Positions 24,639 to 34,257 of a stretch of DNA of 64,000 nt are shown here, in pieces (the stretch's first letter is position 1; every line of letters begins with the position of its first letter). Origin of the DNA: Bradyrhizobium nitroreducens (lineage in GTDB: Bacteria; Pseudomonadota; Alphaproteobacteria; Rhizobiales; Xanthobacteraceae); NCBI RefSeq assembly GCF_002776695.1, contig NZ_LFJC01000003.1, positions 5,514,091 to 5,578,090 of the forward strand. The letters are read 5' to 3'. Both the position numbers and the translations under genes were made by a program. The notes beneath the pieces were generated by a model. That model saw nothing but the letters and a program-made list of their open reading frames with translations, was not told where the DNA came from and made no database searches.

Positions 24639-27148
24639 GCCAACCCCGTCAGCTTTTCCGGCCGGGCGGCATTGGGACCGTGCGGGAAGTAGTGCTGCCC
24701 GATCGCATCCGCGAGGTTCAGCAGATCCTGCTCCAGCCCGAACAGGGTCTTGACCTGGAGCTTCTCGGCCTCGGCCGTTGCAAGCATCGCCTGCAGCGCC
24801 ACCGCGAGCCGCTGCGGCTTCTCGATCAGGCCGTGCTCCTTCAGGCTCGGGAGCGCGGCGATGTGCTCGTTCAGCGTCGCCACCTGGAACGCCACCGAGC
24901 GCGGATTGTAGGGATCGAGCACCGCGAGGTCGCGCACCGGCGCCAGGATCGGCGCCAGCAGATAGCGCGAGCGGTAGGTGATCTGGCAATCCACCAGCGT
25001 CAGCAGGATGTCGAGGTCCTCGTCGCCGGCCTCGTCATAGGCGAACTGCCGTGCGAAGCGCGTGGTGTTGATGGCGCGCTCGGTGCGGCGGCCGATGTCG
25101 AGGAAGCGCCAGCCGGCGGCGCGGTTCATGTTCTCCTGCGCAAGGCCGGCGAAGCTCGCCAGCTCCTGCAAGGTCAGCTCGGCCGCGCTCAGCACGCTGT
25201 CGTCGTCCTCGACCTCGTAGGCAAGGCGCTCGGCCAACTCGGTGATGACCTGCCAGGCATCGGGCGACAGCCGTTCGCGCAGGGATGTCGCCGTGCGCTG
25301 CGCCGCGCGCACCAGCGACAGCGCCGAGCCGAAACGGGCCTCGCTCTGCAGCGCTTCGGCCACGATGCGCCCCGGGGCCGCGCGCGAGGTCTGCGAGACC
25401 GCGCCCCAGGCCACCAACAGGCGCTGGATGCGCTCGCCCGATTGCAGCGAGGCCGCGGTGCCCTTGTTGGGTCCGCTCGGCGAGCCCAAGGCGCGCACGA
25501 GGCGCAGCGTCGCCTCGGCGCGCTCGAGGTAGCGGCCGAGCCAGAACAGATTGTCGGCAGCCCGGCTCGGCAGCACGCCGGCGATACGGCGGATGCGGAC
25601 CTTGTCGGTCGCCGGCAGCAAGGTCGCGGTCGAGACCTGCTTGTCGGACACGATCCAGACGTCGGCGGCGCGGGCGCCGTCGCCCATCGACACCGCGCGC
25701 GCATCCGGCTGTTCGGCGATCCGGCAGAAGCCGCCGGGCATGATGGCCCAGCCGTCGGGCGTGGCGGCCGCGAACACGCGCAGCACGAACGGACGCGGCA
25801 TGATCTGGCCCTGCTCCCACACCGGCATGGTCGAGAGCCGCACCACTTCCTGGCCGACATAGTCCATGCCGCGCGCGGCGATGGCATCGATCAGGCGCTT
25901 GCGGTCGTTCGCATCGAGCTCGCTCGCGAGCACCGGCCCCGCACTGTCGAAGCCGGGCACCCCGCGCCGATAGGCGCCTTCGATCGCGACCTCGTCGAGC
26001 CGCGCCAGCACTTCGTCGCGCGCGACGCGCTGGCCGCACCACCAGGTCGCGATATGCGGCATCTTCAGCTCTTCGCCGAGCAGGCGGCGGCTCAGCGCCG
26101 GCAGGAAGCCGAGCAGCGCCCGCGCCTCGAGCACGCCGGAGCCCGGCATGTTGGCGACGACGACGCCGTCCTTGCGCAGCACGTCGATCAGGCCGGGCAC
26201 GCCGAGATGCGAGGAGGCGTCGAGCTCAAGCGGATCGAGCGAGTTGGAATCGACGCGGCGGAGCAGCACGTCTAACCGCTTCAGGCCGGCGACGGTGCGG
26301 ATGTGGATGCGGTTGTCGCTGACGGCGAGATCGTCGCCCTCGACCAGCAGGAAGCCGAGATAGCGCGCCAGCGTCGCGTGCTCGAAATAGGTCTCGCTGA
26401 AGCTGCCGGGGGTGAGCACGCCGATCCTGGGCTCGTCGCGGTCGGCACGCGCGCGAAGCGAGTCGCGGAACGCCTCGAAAAACGGCGCGACGCGCGGCAC
26501 GTTCATCGACTTGTAGAGATCGGAAAAGGCGCGCGAGAGCACCAGACGGTTCTCCAGCGCGTAGCCCGCACCCGAAGGCGCCTGGGTGCGATCGCCGAGT
26601 ACCCACCAGCGCCCGTCGGGACCGCGACCGATGTCGGCGGCATAGAGCGACAGATAGCGCCCGCCCGGCGGCGGCACGCCGCAGACGGGACGGAGGTATT
26701 CGGGACTGCCGGCGATCGCCGCCGCCGGCAGCGCGCCCTCGGCGACCAGCCGGCCCTCGCCGTAGATGTCGCGCAGCACCCGCTCGAGCAGCTCGGCGCG
26801 CTGGGTGATGCCGGCGCAAAGCTGCTGCCAGTCGGCCTCGTCGATCAGGAGCGGCAGATGGCTGATCGCCCAGGGCCGGTCGGCACTGTCGCCGGGCGCG
26901 CGGTAGGTGACGCCGGCCTCGCGCAGATGGCGGTCGGCCATGCCGAATCGGCGCTCGATCTCGTCGGGGGCGAGCGCGCCGAAGGCATCGAAAAAGCGGC
27001 TCCAGACCGCGCGCGGGGCGCCGTCGGGGCCCAGGAACTCGTCGGGAATGCCAGGCAGGCGCTTATAGTCGCGGACCCATTGCGCGAAGCGGCGCTGGCC
27101 TTGCACCTTGCCCGCCTTGTCGTCCTCTTCCACTGCGCCCTCGGCCAT
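24635..27148 (-). CDS. circularly permuted ATP-grasp / alpha-E domain fusion protein
   Basis: A fused 837-residue protein. Residues about 1-500 form the circularly permuted type 2 ATP-grasp domain (DUF404/DUF407), seen in RPVCGVPPPGGRYLSLYAAD, GVLTPGSFSETYFEH, LAVSDNRIHIR and VGQEVVRLSTMPVW. Residues about 530-837 form the all-helical alpha-E domain (DUF403), beginning at PSRAADNLFWLGRYLERAEATLRLVRAL. ATP-grasp enzymes of this class are predicted to form peptide-like amide bonds. In many genomes the two domains are separate neighbouring genes; here they are one polypeptide. It lies between a transglutaminase-DUF2126 gene (27 bases upstream) and a second transglutaminase gene with which it overlaps. 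Confidence 0.92.
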   Translation of the reverse strand: MAEGAVEEDDKAGKVQGQRRFAQWVRDYKRLPGIPDEFLGPDGAPRAVWSRFFDAFGALAPDEIERRFGMADRHLREAGVTYRAPGDSADRPWAISHLPLLIDEADWQQLCAGITQRAELLERVLRDIYGEGRLVAEGALPAAAIAGSPEYLRPVCGVPPPGGRYLSLYAADIGRGPDGRWWVLGDRTQAPSGAGYALENRLVLSRAFSDLYKSMNVPRVAPFFEAFRDSLRARADRDEPRIGVLTPGSFSETYFEHATLARYLGFLLVEGDDLAVSDNRIHIRTVAGLKRLDVLLRRVDSNSLDPLELDASSHLGVPGLIDVLRKDGVVVANMPGSGVLEARALLGFLPALSRRLLGEELKMPHIATWWCGQRVARDEVLARLDEVAIEGAYRRGVPGFDSAGPVLASELDANDRKRLIDAIAARGMDYVGQEVVRLSTMPVWEQGQIMPRPFVLRVFAAATPDGWAIMPGGFCRIAEQPDARAVSMGDGARAADVWIVSDKQVSTATLLPATDKVRIRRIAGVLPSRAADNLFWLGRYLERAEATLRLVRALGSPSGPNKGTAASLQSGERIQRLLVAWGAVSQTSRAAPGRIVAEALQSEARFGSALSLVRAAQRTATSLRERLSPDAWQVITELAERLAYEVEDDDSVLSAAELTLQELASFAGLAQENMNRAAGWRFLDIGRRTERAINTTRFARQFAYDEAGDEDLDILLTLVDCQITYRSRYLLAPILAPVRDLAVLDPYNPRSVAFQVATLNEHIAALPSLKEHGLIEKPQRLAVALQAMLATAEAEKLQVKTLFGLEQDLLNLADAIGQHYFPHGPNAARPEKLTGLA

Positions 27149-27175
27149 GCGCCTCTCCCTGCCCCACCATCATAC

Positions 27176-30100
27176 TCATTGCAGGAGCGGAGTCCGCAAG
27201 TCGAGGGTCAGCGGGAACTCATTTGTGCGTTCCTCGGGGGGCGGCTGGACCGGCCCCGGCGTATGACCGTGGTCCTGGAAGCGCGCCAGCCGCCGCGCCT
27301 CGGCCTCGTAGGTGTTGACCGGCTTGGTGTCGTAGCTGCGCCCGCCCGGATGGGCGACGTGGTAGACGCAGCCGCCGAGCGAGCGGCCGTTCCAGCTGTC
27401 GATCAGGTCGAAGGTCAGCGGCGCGTGGACGGGAATGGTCGGGTGCAGGCCGGAGGCCGGCTGCCAGGCCTTGAAGCGGACGCCGGCCACGGCCTCGGCC
27501 GAGCGGCCGGTCGAGGTCATCGGCAGGCGGCGGCCGTTGCAGGTGACGATGTGGCGCCCCTCGACAAAGCCCTCCGCCTTGACCTGGAGGCGCTCGACCG
27601 AGCTATCGACATAGCGCACGGTGCCGCCGGCCGAGCCTTCCTCGCCCAGCACGTGCCACGGCTCCAGCGCCTGGCGCAGCTCCAGCGTCACGCCGCCATG
27701 ATGGATGCGGCCGAAGGCGGGAAAGCGGAATTCGAGCTGGGCCAGATACCATTCCGGCTCGAACGGATAGCCGAACTGCTTCAGCTCGCCGAGAACGTCG
27801 AGAAAGTCCTCCCAGATGAAATGCGGCAGCATGAAGCGGTCGTGCAGCGCGGTGCCCCAGCGCACGAACTTGCCGGCCTGCGGCTCGCGCCACATCTTGG
27901 CGATCAGCGCGCGGATCAAGAGCTGCTGCGCCAGCGACATGCGCGGGTCCGGCGGCATTTCGAGCGCGCGGAATTCGACGAGGCCGAGACGGCCGGTCGG
28001 ACCATCGGGCGAATAGAGCTTGTCGATGCAGATCTCGGCGCGGTGGGTGTTGCCGGTGATGTCGACGAGCAGATGCCGGAACAGGCGGTCGACCAGCCAC
28101 AGCGGCGCCTGGTAGCCGGGCGGCGGCACGTGCGAGAGCGCGATCTCGAGCTCGTAGATGCTGTCGTGCCGGGCTTCGTCGATGCGCGGCGCCTGGCTGG
28201 TCGGGCCGATGAACAGGCCGGAGAAGAAATAGGACAGCGAGGGATGCCGCTGCCAGTACAGCACCAGGCTCTTGAGCAGATCGGGCCGGCGCAGGAACGG
28301 CGAGTCCTCAGGACTGGAGCCGCCGATCACGACGTGATTGCCGCCGCCGGTGCCGGTGTGGCGGCCGTCGACCAGGAAACGGTTGGCGCCGAGACGCACC
28401 TTGCCCGCGTCCTCATAGAGACCGGTGGTGATATCGACCGCTTCGCGCCAGCTCTTGGCCGGCTGGATGTTGACCTCGATGACGCCAGGGTCGGGCGTCA
28501 CCTTGATGACCTCGATGCGCGGATCGAACGGCGGCGGATAGCCTTCGACATGGACGGGGAGCTGCATCTCCTCGGCGGTCGCCTCCAACACGGCGACCAG
28601 TTCGAGATAGTCCTCGATGCGCTCGACCGGCGGCATGAAGGCGCAAAGCACGCCGTCGCGGACTTCGACCGACATCGCGGTGCGGACCGGGACGGACGTG
28701 TTGAGTTGTTCGGGAGCGGCCCGCGGCGGAGCTTCAGGGCGCGCTTCGAGGGTGAACACCGGAAGCTTGCCGCGCGCCTCCATCGGGTCGCGCTCGACGA
28801 CGTAGGGATATTGGTTGGGTGGAACGTAGCCGAGCGACCCGATCGGCAGGCGCAAGCCGAGCGGTGAATCGCCGGGCATCAGGAACAGGTGATTGCGCCG
28901 GAGCTGCCAGCGTTCGCTGCGCCAGCGCGGCGGCGCGTTCCAGCGCTGCACCGGCAGCACGAAGCCGCGCGGCGTGTTCAGACCCTGCTCGAACACGCGC
29001 GCCATGCGTGCGCGATCCTCCGGATTGGCCAATTTCGAGTCGGTCGGATCGACGTTGACGGGAAGCTCGGCTTCCTTCTGAAGCCAGAGCGCCGTGTCCT
29101 CGTAGGCCGGCATGATGTAGCCGGGATCGAGCCCGAGCCGCAGCGCCGCGCCCTCCATGAAGGTCTCGGCGTCCTTCGCCTCGGCGCGGCGTGGATTTTG
29201 GATCCTGGCGATGAGATCGCCATTCTTCCAGATCGGCGCGCCGTCCTTGCGCCAGTAGAGACCGAAGGCCCAGCGCGGCAGGCTCTCGCCCGGATACCAT
29301 TTGCCCTGGCCGTAATGCAGCAGACCGCCGGGCGCGAAACGATCGCGCAGGCGGCGGATCAGATCGTCGCCAAGCGCGCGCTTGGTCGGGCCGACCGCTT
29401 CCGTATTCCACTCCGCCGCTTCGAGATCGTCGACAGAGACGAAGGTCGGCTCGCCGCCCATGGTGAGCCGCACGTCCGCGCTGGCGAGATCACCATCGAC
29501 CTGCTCGCCGAGATCGTTGAGCCGCGCCCAGGATTCGTCGGAGAAGGGTTTTGTGATGCGCGGCGCCTCGCGGATGCGCTTGACGCTCATGTCGAAGGCG
29601 AACTCGACCTCGGCAAAGCCGGCCCCGCCGGAGATCGGCGCGGCCGAGCGATAATGCGGCGTGGCGGCGACCGGGATGTGGCCCTCGCCCGCGAGCATGC
29701 CGGAGGTCGCATCGAAGCCGATCCAGCCGGCGCCCGGCAGATAGACCTCGGCCCAGGCGTGCAGGTCGGTGAAGTCGTTCTCGACCTCGGGCGGGCCCTC
29801 GATCGGATCGATGTCGGGACGGATCTGGATCAGATAACCGGAGACGAAGCGTGCCGCGAGCCCGAGATGACGCAGCGTCTGGATCAGGAGCCAGGCGGAG
29901 TCGCGGCACGAGCCGGCGCCGGAGGAGAGCGTCTCCTCCGGTGTCTGCACGCCGGGCTCCATGCGGATGATGTAGCGGACGTGCTTCTGAAGCTCGCGGT
30001 TGAGATCGACCAGGAAGTTGACGGTGTTCGGGGCTTCATGCGGGATCGTGTCGAGAAATTTCGCGAACAGGCGGTCGGGCTTGACGGTCTCGAGATAGGG

Positions 30101-30445
30101 CGCGAGCTCGGTTTTCAGGTCCTTGGTGTATTCGAACGGGAAGCTGTCCGCATACGGTTCGACGAAGAAGTCGAACGGGTTGACCGTGGTCATCTGCGCC
30201 GTGAAATCGACCTCGAATTTCAGCTCGGTGGTCTTCTCCGGGAAGACGTAGCGCGCCAGCCAGTTGCCTTGCGGATCCTGCTGCCAGTTCACGAAATGGT
30301 TGGATGGCGTGACCTTGAGCGAATAGCTCAGGATCGGCGTGCGTGTATGCGGCGCCGGGCGCAGGCGGATGGTTTGCGGTCCCAGATCGATCGGGCGGTC
30401 GTATTTGTAGTGCGTGACGTGATGCAATGCGACGTAGATCGACAC
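27176..30445 (-). CDS. large transglutaminase-like protein with DUF2126 domain
   Basis: About 1089 residues from the GTG at 30445 (GGAG about 10 bases upstream); an in-frame start at 30502 would add 19 residues. The N-terminal beta domain (YVALHHVTHYKYDRP) and transglutaminase core (Cys in GAGSCRDSAWLLIQ, His in DLHAWAEVYLPG, Asp in GWIGFDATSGMLAGEGH) occupy about residues 1-290. The rest is the large DUF2126 domain with LTMGGEPTFVS, GKWYPGESLPRWAFG, GRHTGTGGGNHVVIGG and a C-terminal VAHPGGRSYDTKPVN. The GGNH-type glycine-rich segment and acidic residues recall an ATP-grasp or glutamine-synthetase-like ligase, and the DUF has been predicted as such. It is first in the cassette, and its product is unknown. 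Confidence 0.92.
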   Translation of the reverse strand: MSIYVALHHVTHYKYDRPIDLGPQTIRLRPAPHTRTPILSYSLKVTPSNHFVNWQQDPQGNWLARYVFPEKTTELKFEVDFTAQMTTVNPFDFFVEPYADSFPFEYTKDLKTELAPYLETVKPDRLFAKFLDTIPHEAPNTVNFLVDLNRELQKHVRYIIRMEPGVQTPEETLSSGAGSCRDSAWLLIQTLRHLGLAARFVSGYLIQIRPDIDPIEGPPEVENDFTDLHAWAEVYLPGAGWIGFDATSGMLAGEGHIPVAATPHYRSAAPISGGAGFAEVEFAFDMSVKRIREAPRITKPFSDESWARLNDLGEQVDGDLASADVRLTMGGEPTFVSVDDLEAAEWNTEAVGPTKRALGDDLIRRLRDRFAPGGLLHYGQGKWYPGESLPRWAFGLYWRKDGAPIWKNGDLIARIQNPRRAEAKDAETFMEGAALRLGLDPGYIMPAYEDTALWLQKEAELPVNVDPTDSKLANPEDRARMARVFEQGLNTPRGFVLPVQRWNAPPRWRSERWQLRRNHLFLMPGDSPLGLRLPIGSLGYVPPNQYPYVVERDPMEARGKLPVFTLEARPEAPPRAAPEQLNTSVPVRTAMSVEVRDGVLCAFMPPVERIEDYLELVAVLEATAEEMQLPVHVEGYPPPFDPRIEVIKVTPDPGVIEVNIQPAKSWREAVDITTGLYEDAGKVRLGANRFLVDGRHTGTGGGNHVVIGGSSPEDSPFLRRPDLLKSLVLYWQRHPSLSYFFSGLFIGPTSQAPRIDEARHDSIYELEIALSHVPPPGYQAPLWLVDRLFRHLLVDITGNTHRAEICIDKLYSPDGPTGRLGLVEFRALEMPPDPRMSLAQQLLIRALIAKMWREPQAGKFVRWGTALHDRFMLPHFIWEDFLDVLGELKQFGYPFEPEWYLAQLEFRFPAFGRIHHGGVTLELRQALEPWHVLGEEGSAGGTVRYVDSSVERLQVKAEGFVEGRHIVTCNGRRLPMTSTGRSAEAVAGVRFKAWQPASGLHPTIPVHAPLTFDLIDSWNGRSLGGCVYHVAHPGGRSYDTKPVNTYEAEARRLARFQDHGHTPGPVQPPPEERTNEFPLTLDLRTPLLQ

Positions 30446-30600
30446 GGGGTGCGGTGCTCCAGCAGCTTTTTTGAGCAGAACACCTGAGATGGATGCGATC
30501 AAGCACTAACAACGGGCAGCGCGTGCCTAGGAAGTATCCCTGCCGTCCGGGCGATCGACCGCACACGATGTCAGCGTTGGCACTCTGAAGCCTCTACGGC

Positions 30601-30688
30601 GTCATGGCCGGGCTCGTCCCGGCCATCCACGACCTTCTATTGCGGTCACCAAGAACGTGGATGCCCGGGACAAGCCCGGGCATGACGA
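30601..30688. repeat. dispersed repeat (GTCATnnCCGGGCT ... CCGGGCATGACG type), copy 1
   Basis: Palindromic unit: the left arm GTCATGGCCGGGCTCGTCCC and right arm GGGACAAGCCCGGGCATGAC enclose GGCCATCCACG and CGTGGATGCC. The same unit recurs at 50045-50121, 52345-52428 and 59821-59913. Confidence 0.85.
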
Positions 30689-30705
30689 CATCTGGTGGGT
30701 GCGCC

Positions 30706-32010
30706 CTACGCCGCCGAGGTCAGCCGCTGCAGGAACTGCGTCACCTCGCGGCGGAGCGTCTCAACCTCGCCGTGGACGCGTTCGGAGGCGCTGTTGACGC
30801 GGCTGGCGACGCGGCCGGTGTCGGCGGCGGCCTCGCTGATGCCTGACACGTTGGAGGACACCTGCGAGGTGCCGGCGGAAGCTTCGTGGACGTTGCGGGC
30901 GATCTCGCGCGTCGCGGAACCCTGCTGCTCGATCGAGGCCGCAATGCTCGCGGTGATGCCGTCGATTTCGGCGATGGTCTGCGCGATCGCTTCGACCGCC
31001 GCGACCGAGTTGCTGGTCGATTGCTGCATCTCGCCGACCTTGGCGCTGATCTCCTCGGTCGCCTTTGCGGTCTGGTTGGCGAGGCTCTTGACCTCGGAGG
31101 CGACCACGGCGAAGCCGCGGCCGGCCTCGCCTGCCCGCGCCGCCTCGATGGTGGCGTTGAGCGCCAGCAGGTTGGTCTGCGAGGCGATTTCGCTGATCAG
31201 CTTGACGACGTCGCCGATCCGCATCGCGGCCTCCGCGAGGGTACGGATTTCGTTGCCGGCCCGGTTGGCTTCGTCGACGGCGCGTCCCGTGCTCGTGGTG
31301 GAGCCGGCCACCTGGCGGCTGATCTCCGCGATCGAGGATGCGAGCTGTTCCGCCGCACTCGCCACCGTCGCAACATTGCTCGAGGCCTGATCGGATGCAC
31401 TGCGCATGCCGGAGGTCTGGCGGCTCGTCGTCTCCGCCGCCGCCGCCATCTGGCCGGCGTCGGATTCAAGGTCGGTCGCGGCGCTCATCAGGCTGCCTGC
31501 GACCTCGTCGAGATGCGTACCGAACTGTTTGGCAAGGCCCGCGATCTCCACCACGCGGCGGCCGAGGCTGTCGGTGCCGGCATTGATGACGGTTGCCGAG
31601 CGGCGGAACGAGCCGGGCAGTCCGCGCGCGAGGATCTTGCGGAAATACTTGCCGCGGCTGGCATAGTCCATCGATGCCGAAGCCTCGCGGACGAAGGCGT
31701 CGGCGATGTCGAGCATGTCGTTGACGGATTTCTGGATGGCGCCGATCCGCCCGGCCTGGCGCTCGCTCATGACCCGCGCTTCGAGATCGCCGCGCGCCGC
31801 CTTGCGGCAGACGTCAGCAACCTCGTCGACGGCCACGGCAACCCGGTGCTGGCACCAGAGCGCGTAGCCGAGCAGCAGGATCGCCGCTCCGAGCGGCGCG
31901 GCACTGATGATTCCGCTTCCGCCGAGCAGCGAGACGACGAACGCGATGCCGGCGAGAAGGCACGCGACTGCAGTCGCTCCCTGCGCCTTAGAGAGAGAGC
32001 ACAAATTCAT
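30706..32010 (-). CDS. methyl-accepting chemotaxis protein, signalling half of a split Aer-like receptor
   Basis: About 434 residues. Two hydrophobic helices near the N-terminus (AVACLLAGIAFVVSLL and AAPLGAAILLLGYAL) are separated by only a few residues, so there is no periplasmic sensor domain. A HAMP-like segment, a coiled coil and the MCP hairpin (IASQTNLLALNATIEAARAG) follow, ending TSAA. That is the layout of the C-terminal part of the aerotaxis receptor Aer. The ATG at 32010 lies inside the PAS gene; a GTG at 32022 is also possible, giving an overlap of 23 or 35 bases. The sensor is supplied by the PAS protein encoded just upstream. Confidence 0.88.
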   Translation of the reverse strand: MNLCSLSKAQGATAVACLLAGIAFVVSLLGGSGIISAAPLGAAILLLGYALWCQHRVAVAVDEVADVCRKAARGDLEARVMSERQAGRIGAIQKSVNDMLDIADAFVREASASMDYASRGKYFRKILARGLPGSFRRSATVINAGTDSLGRRVVEIAGLAKQFGTHLDEVAGSLMSAATDLESDAGQMAAAAETTSRQTSGMRSASDQASSNVATVASAAEQLASSIAEISRQVAGSTTSTGRAVDEANRAGNEIRTLAEAAMRIGDVVKLISEIASQTNLLALNATIEAARAGEAGRGFAVVASEVKSLANQTAKATEEISAKVGEMQQSTSNSVAAVEAIAQTIAEIDGITASIAASIEQQGSATREIARNVHEASAGTSQVSSNVSGISEAAADTGRVASRVNSASERVHGEVETLRREVTQFLQRLTSAA

Positions 32011-32509
32011 CGTAGCCAACACCGTTTTGCTTGAGCAGACCGACCATCATGTCGAAGCTCGCACGCATGCCGTCCTTGGCATTGGCGTGGCGCGCCTCTT
32101 CCGCGCAGAGCGTCTTGTAGATCGGTTTGATTTTCTCGACCGGCGCCGGATCGGGCCGGCGTCGATTGGAGTGATAGCCGATGATGTTGCCGCGATCGTC
32201 GAACGTCGGAGTGACGTGGGCGAACACCCAATAGTGGCTGCCATCGCCGGCGAGATTGACGACGTAGGCGAAGATCTCCTGCTTGGTCTGGAGCGTATCC
32301 CACAGCAGCTTGAAGACGCAGCGCGGCATGTCCGGGTGGCGGATCAGGCTGTGGGGCGCGCCCATCAGCTCCTTCCAGGAGTACTTCGCCATGCGGAGAA
32401 AGACATCATTGGCGTAAGTGATACGGCCTTTGAGATCGGTCTTCGAGACGATCAGCTCCTCCTCGCCGAGGAGATTTTCCACGCCAGTTGGCCGTACCGC
32501 ATGCGTCAT
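31988..32509 (-). CDS. Aer-type PAS domain protein, sensor half of a split receptor
   Basis: PAS protein of 173 residues closely resembling the FAD-binding PAS domain of E. coli Aer: TYANDVFLRMAKYSWKELMG at about 31-50, the diagnostic SLIRHPDMP at about 54-62, and the HYWVFAHVTP strand at about 92-101. A C-terminal helical tail of about 50 residues follows, in place of the transmembrane and signalling regions of Aer. At the position where I recall Aer having a flavin-contacting Trp, this protein has Phe (KQEIFAYV). Its gene overlaps the chemoreceptor gene, so the two products are probably made together and act as a two-part aerotaxis or redox sensor. Confidence 0.88.
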   Translation of the reverse strand: MTHAVRPTGVENLLGEEELIVSKTDLKGRITYANDVFLRMAKYSWKELMGAPHSLIRHPDMPRCVFKLLWDTLQTKQEIFAYVVNLAGDGSHYWVFAHVTPTFDDRGNIIGYHSNRRRPDPAPVEKIKPIYKTLCAEEARHANAKDGMRASFDMMVGLLKQNGVGYDEFVLSL

Positions 32510-32696
32510 CGTTGACGTGTCCTGTCAAAGGGGCAGCGCCCTCGAAGGAGTGGCCCGCATTGCTCAAGGATTACGACGGGAACTATTAATCATAGGTGAC
32601 CAGAGGAATCCGTGCGGCTACGCGGTACCTCCGTAAAGTTACGTAAGCCCTCGCTGCGATGCCGCAAATTTTGGCAGCGATTTGCGCCAAGTTCAA

Positions 32697-34220
32697 TTAC
32701 ATCGTTGCTCCGAGCACCCAGGGCGCGAACTCGGCGCCGCCGAAATCGAAACTCTCGCTCTTGGTCGGCTGTCCCGAAGCCGTCTTGAGAATGAGATCGA
32801 AGATGCGCTGGCCGCATTCCTGCACACTCTCCTCGCCTTCGAGGATGGTGCCGCAATTGACGTCCATGTCCTCTTCCATGCGCTTGTACATCGGCGTGTT
32901 GGTGGCAAGCTTGATCGAGGGCGCCGGCTTGCAGCCGAACACGCTGCCGCGGCCGGTGGTGAAGCAGACGAGATTGGCGCCGCCGGCGACCTGACCGGTC
33001 GCAGCGACCGGATCGTAGCCGGGCGTGTCCATGAAGACGAAACCCTTCTTGGTGATGGGCTCGGCGTAGCGCAGCACCTCGACGAGATTGGTGGTGCCGG
33101 CCTTCGCCATCGCGCCGAGCGACTTCTCCAGGATGGTGGTGAGGCCGCCGGCCTTGTTGCCTGGGCTCGGATTGGCGTTCATCTCGGCACCTTCGCGCGC
33201 CGTGTATTCGTCCCACCAGCGCATCAGGTCGACCAGCTTCTCGCCGACCTCGCGGCTGACGGCGCGACGCGTCAGGAGATGCTCGGCCCCATAGGTCTCC
33301 GGCGTCTCCGACAGGATCACGGTACCGCCGTGGCGCACGATGAGGTCGCTGGCCGCTCCAAGCGCGGGATTGGCCGACACGCCGGAATAGCCGTCCGAAC
33401 CGCCGCATTGCAGAGCGACCGTGAGCTCGCTCGCCGGCACGGATTCGCGCTTGACCTTGTTGGCGTCAGCCAGCGCCTCGCGCACGAAGGCGATGCCTGC
33501 TTCCACCGTCTTGCGGGTGCCGCCGACCTCCTGGATGTCCATCGCGCGCAGGCGTCCCGCGAGCTTCTGCTCTTCCATGAGACCGCCGATCTGGTTCACC
33601 TCGCAGCCCAGCCCAAGCACGATGACATGGGAGAAATTGACGTGCCGCGCATAGCCGCCGAGCGTGCGGCGGAGCAGCGCCAGCGGCTCGTTCTGCGTCA
33701 TGCCGCAGCCGGTCTTGTGGGTGAGTGCGACCACGCCGTCGACATTGGGGAATTCGGCCAGCGGATTGTCGCCGGTGAATGGATTCTTCTTGAAGACGTC
33801 GGCGACGAGGCTCGCGACATGCGCGCTGCAATTCACCGAGGTGAGGATGCCGATGTAATTGCGCGTGGCGACGCGGCCGTCCGGGCGGCGGATGCCCTCG
33901 AAGGTCGCCGGCAGGTCGAAATTCGGCGTCGGCTTGACGTCGGCGCAGTAGGCATAGTCCTTGGCGAAATCGCCCATGCCGATGTTCTGCACATGGACGT
34001 GCTGGCCCGGCGCGATGGCCTGGGTCGCAAAGCCGATGATCTGGCCGTAGCGGATGACAGGCTCGCCCACCAAGAACGGCTTGATCGCGACCTTGTGGCC
34101 GGAGGGAATGCGCTCGACCGTGGTCACGCCGTCGGCCACCACCGTTCCCGGCGGCAGGCTGGCGCGCGCGATCAGCACGCCATCATCGGGATGCAGGCGG
34201 ATGACGGGGCTGATGGTCAT
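32697..34220 (-). CDS. UxaA/GarD family dehydratase (altronate or galactarate type)
   Basis: Hydro-lyase of 507 residues. An N-terminal SAF domain (about 1-95, RLHPDDGVLIARASLPPGT) is followed by the large UxaA catalytic domain with GYRRPDGRVATRNYIGI-like, HKTGCGM, VLGLGCEVNQ, LQCGGSDGYSG and TTGRGSVFGCKPAPSIKLATNT. The conserved cysteines are the iron site of this family, which dehydrates sugar acids such as altronate, galactarate or glucarate to 2-keto-3-deoxy acids. It is codirectional with the HpcH/HpaI-type aldolase 95 bases upstream, which could split that product. The exact sugar acid is not decidable from sequence. Confidence 0.9.
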   Translation of the reverse strand: MTISPVIRLHPDDGVLIARASLPPGTVVADGVTTVERIPSGHKVAIKPFLVGEPVIRYGQIIGFATQAIAPGQHVHVQNIGMGDFAKDYAYCADVKPTPNFDLPATFEGIRRPDGRVATRNYIGILTSVNCSAHVASLVADVFKKNPFTGDNPLAEFPNVDGVVALTHKTGCGMTQNEPLALLRRTLGGYARHVNFSHVIVLGLGCEVNQIGGLMEEQKLAGRLRAMDIQEVGGTRKTVEAGIAFVREALADANKVKRESVPASELTVALQCGGSDGYSGVSANPALGAASDLIVRHGGTVILSETPETYGAEHLLTRRAVSREVGEKLVDLMRWWDEYTAREGAEMNANPSPGNKAGGLTTILEKSLGAMAKAGTTNLVEVLRYAEPITKKGFVFMDTPGYDPVAATGQVAGGANLVCFTTGRGSVFGCKPAPSIKLATNTPMYKRMEEDMDVNCGTILEGEESVQECGQRIFDLILKTASGQPTKSESFDFGGAEFAPWVLGATM

Positions 34221-34257
34221 GGGAGGTCTCCTAAAAGCGAATCGTGAGTAGCGAGTG

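Noticed and set aside
32586..32660. Possible conserved upstream element before the PAS gene (with TTACGTAA at 32639-32646)
   Set aside because: The short palindrome could be chance, and I could not tie it to a known regulator. It is noted only as a place to look.
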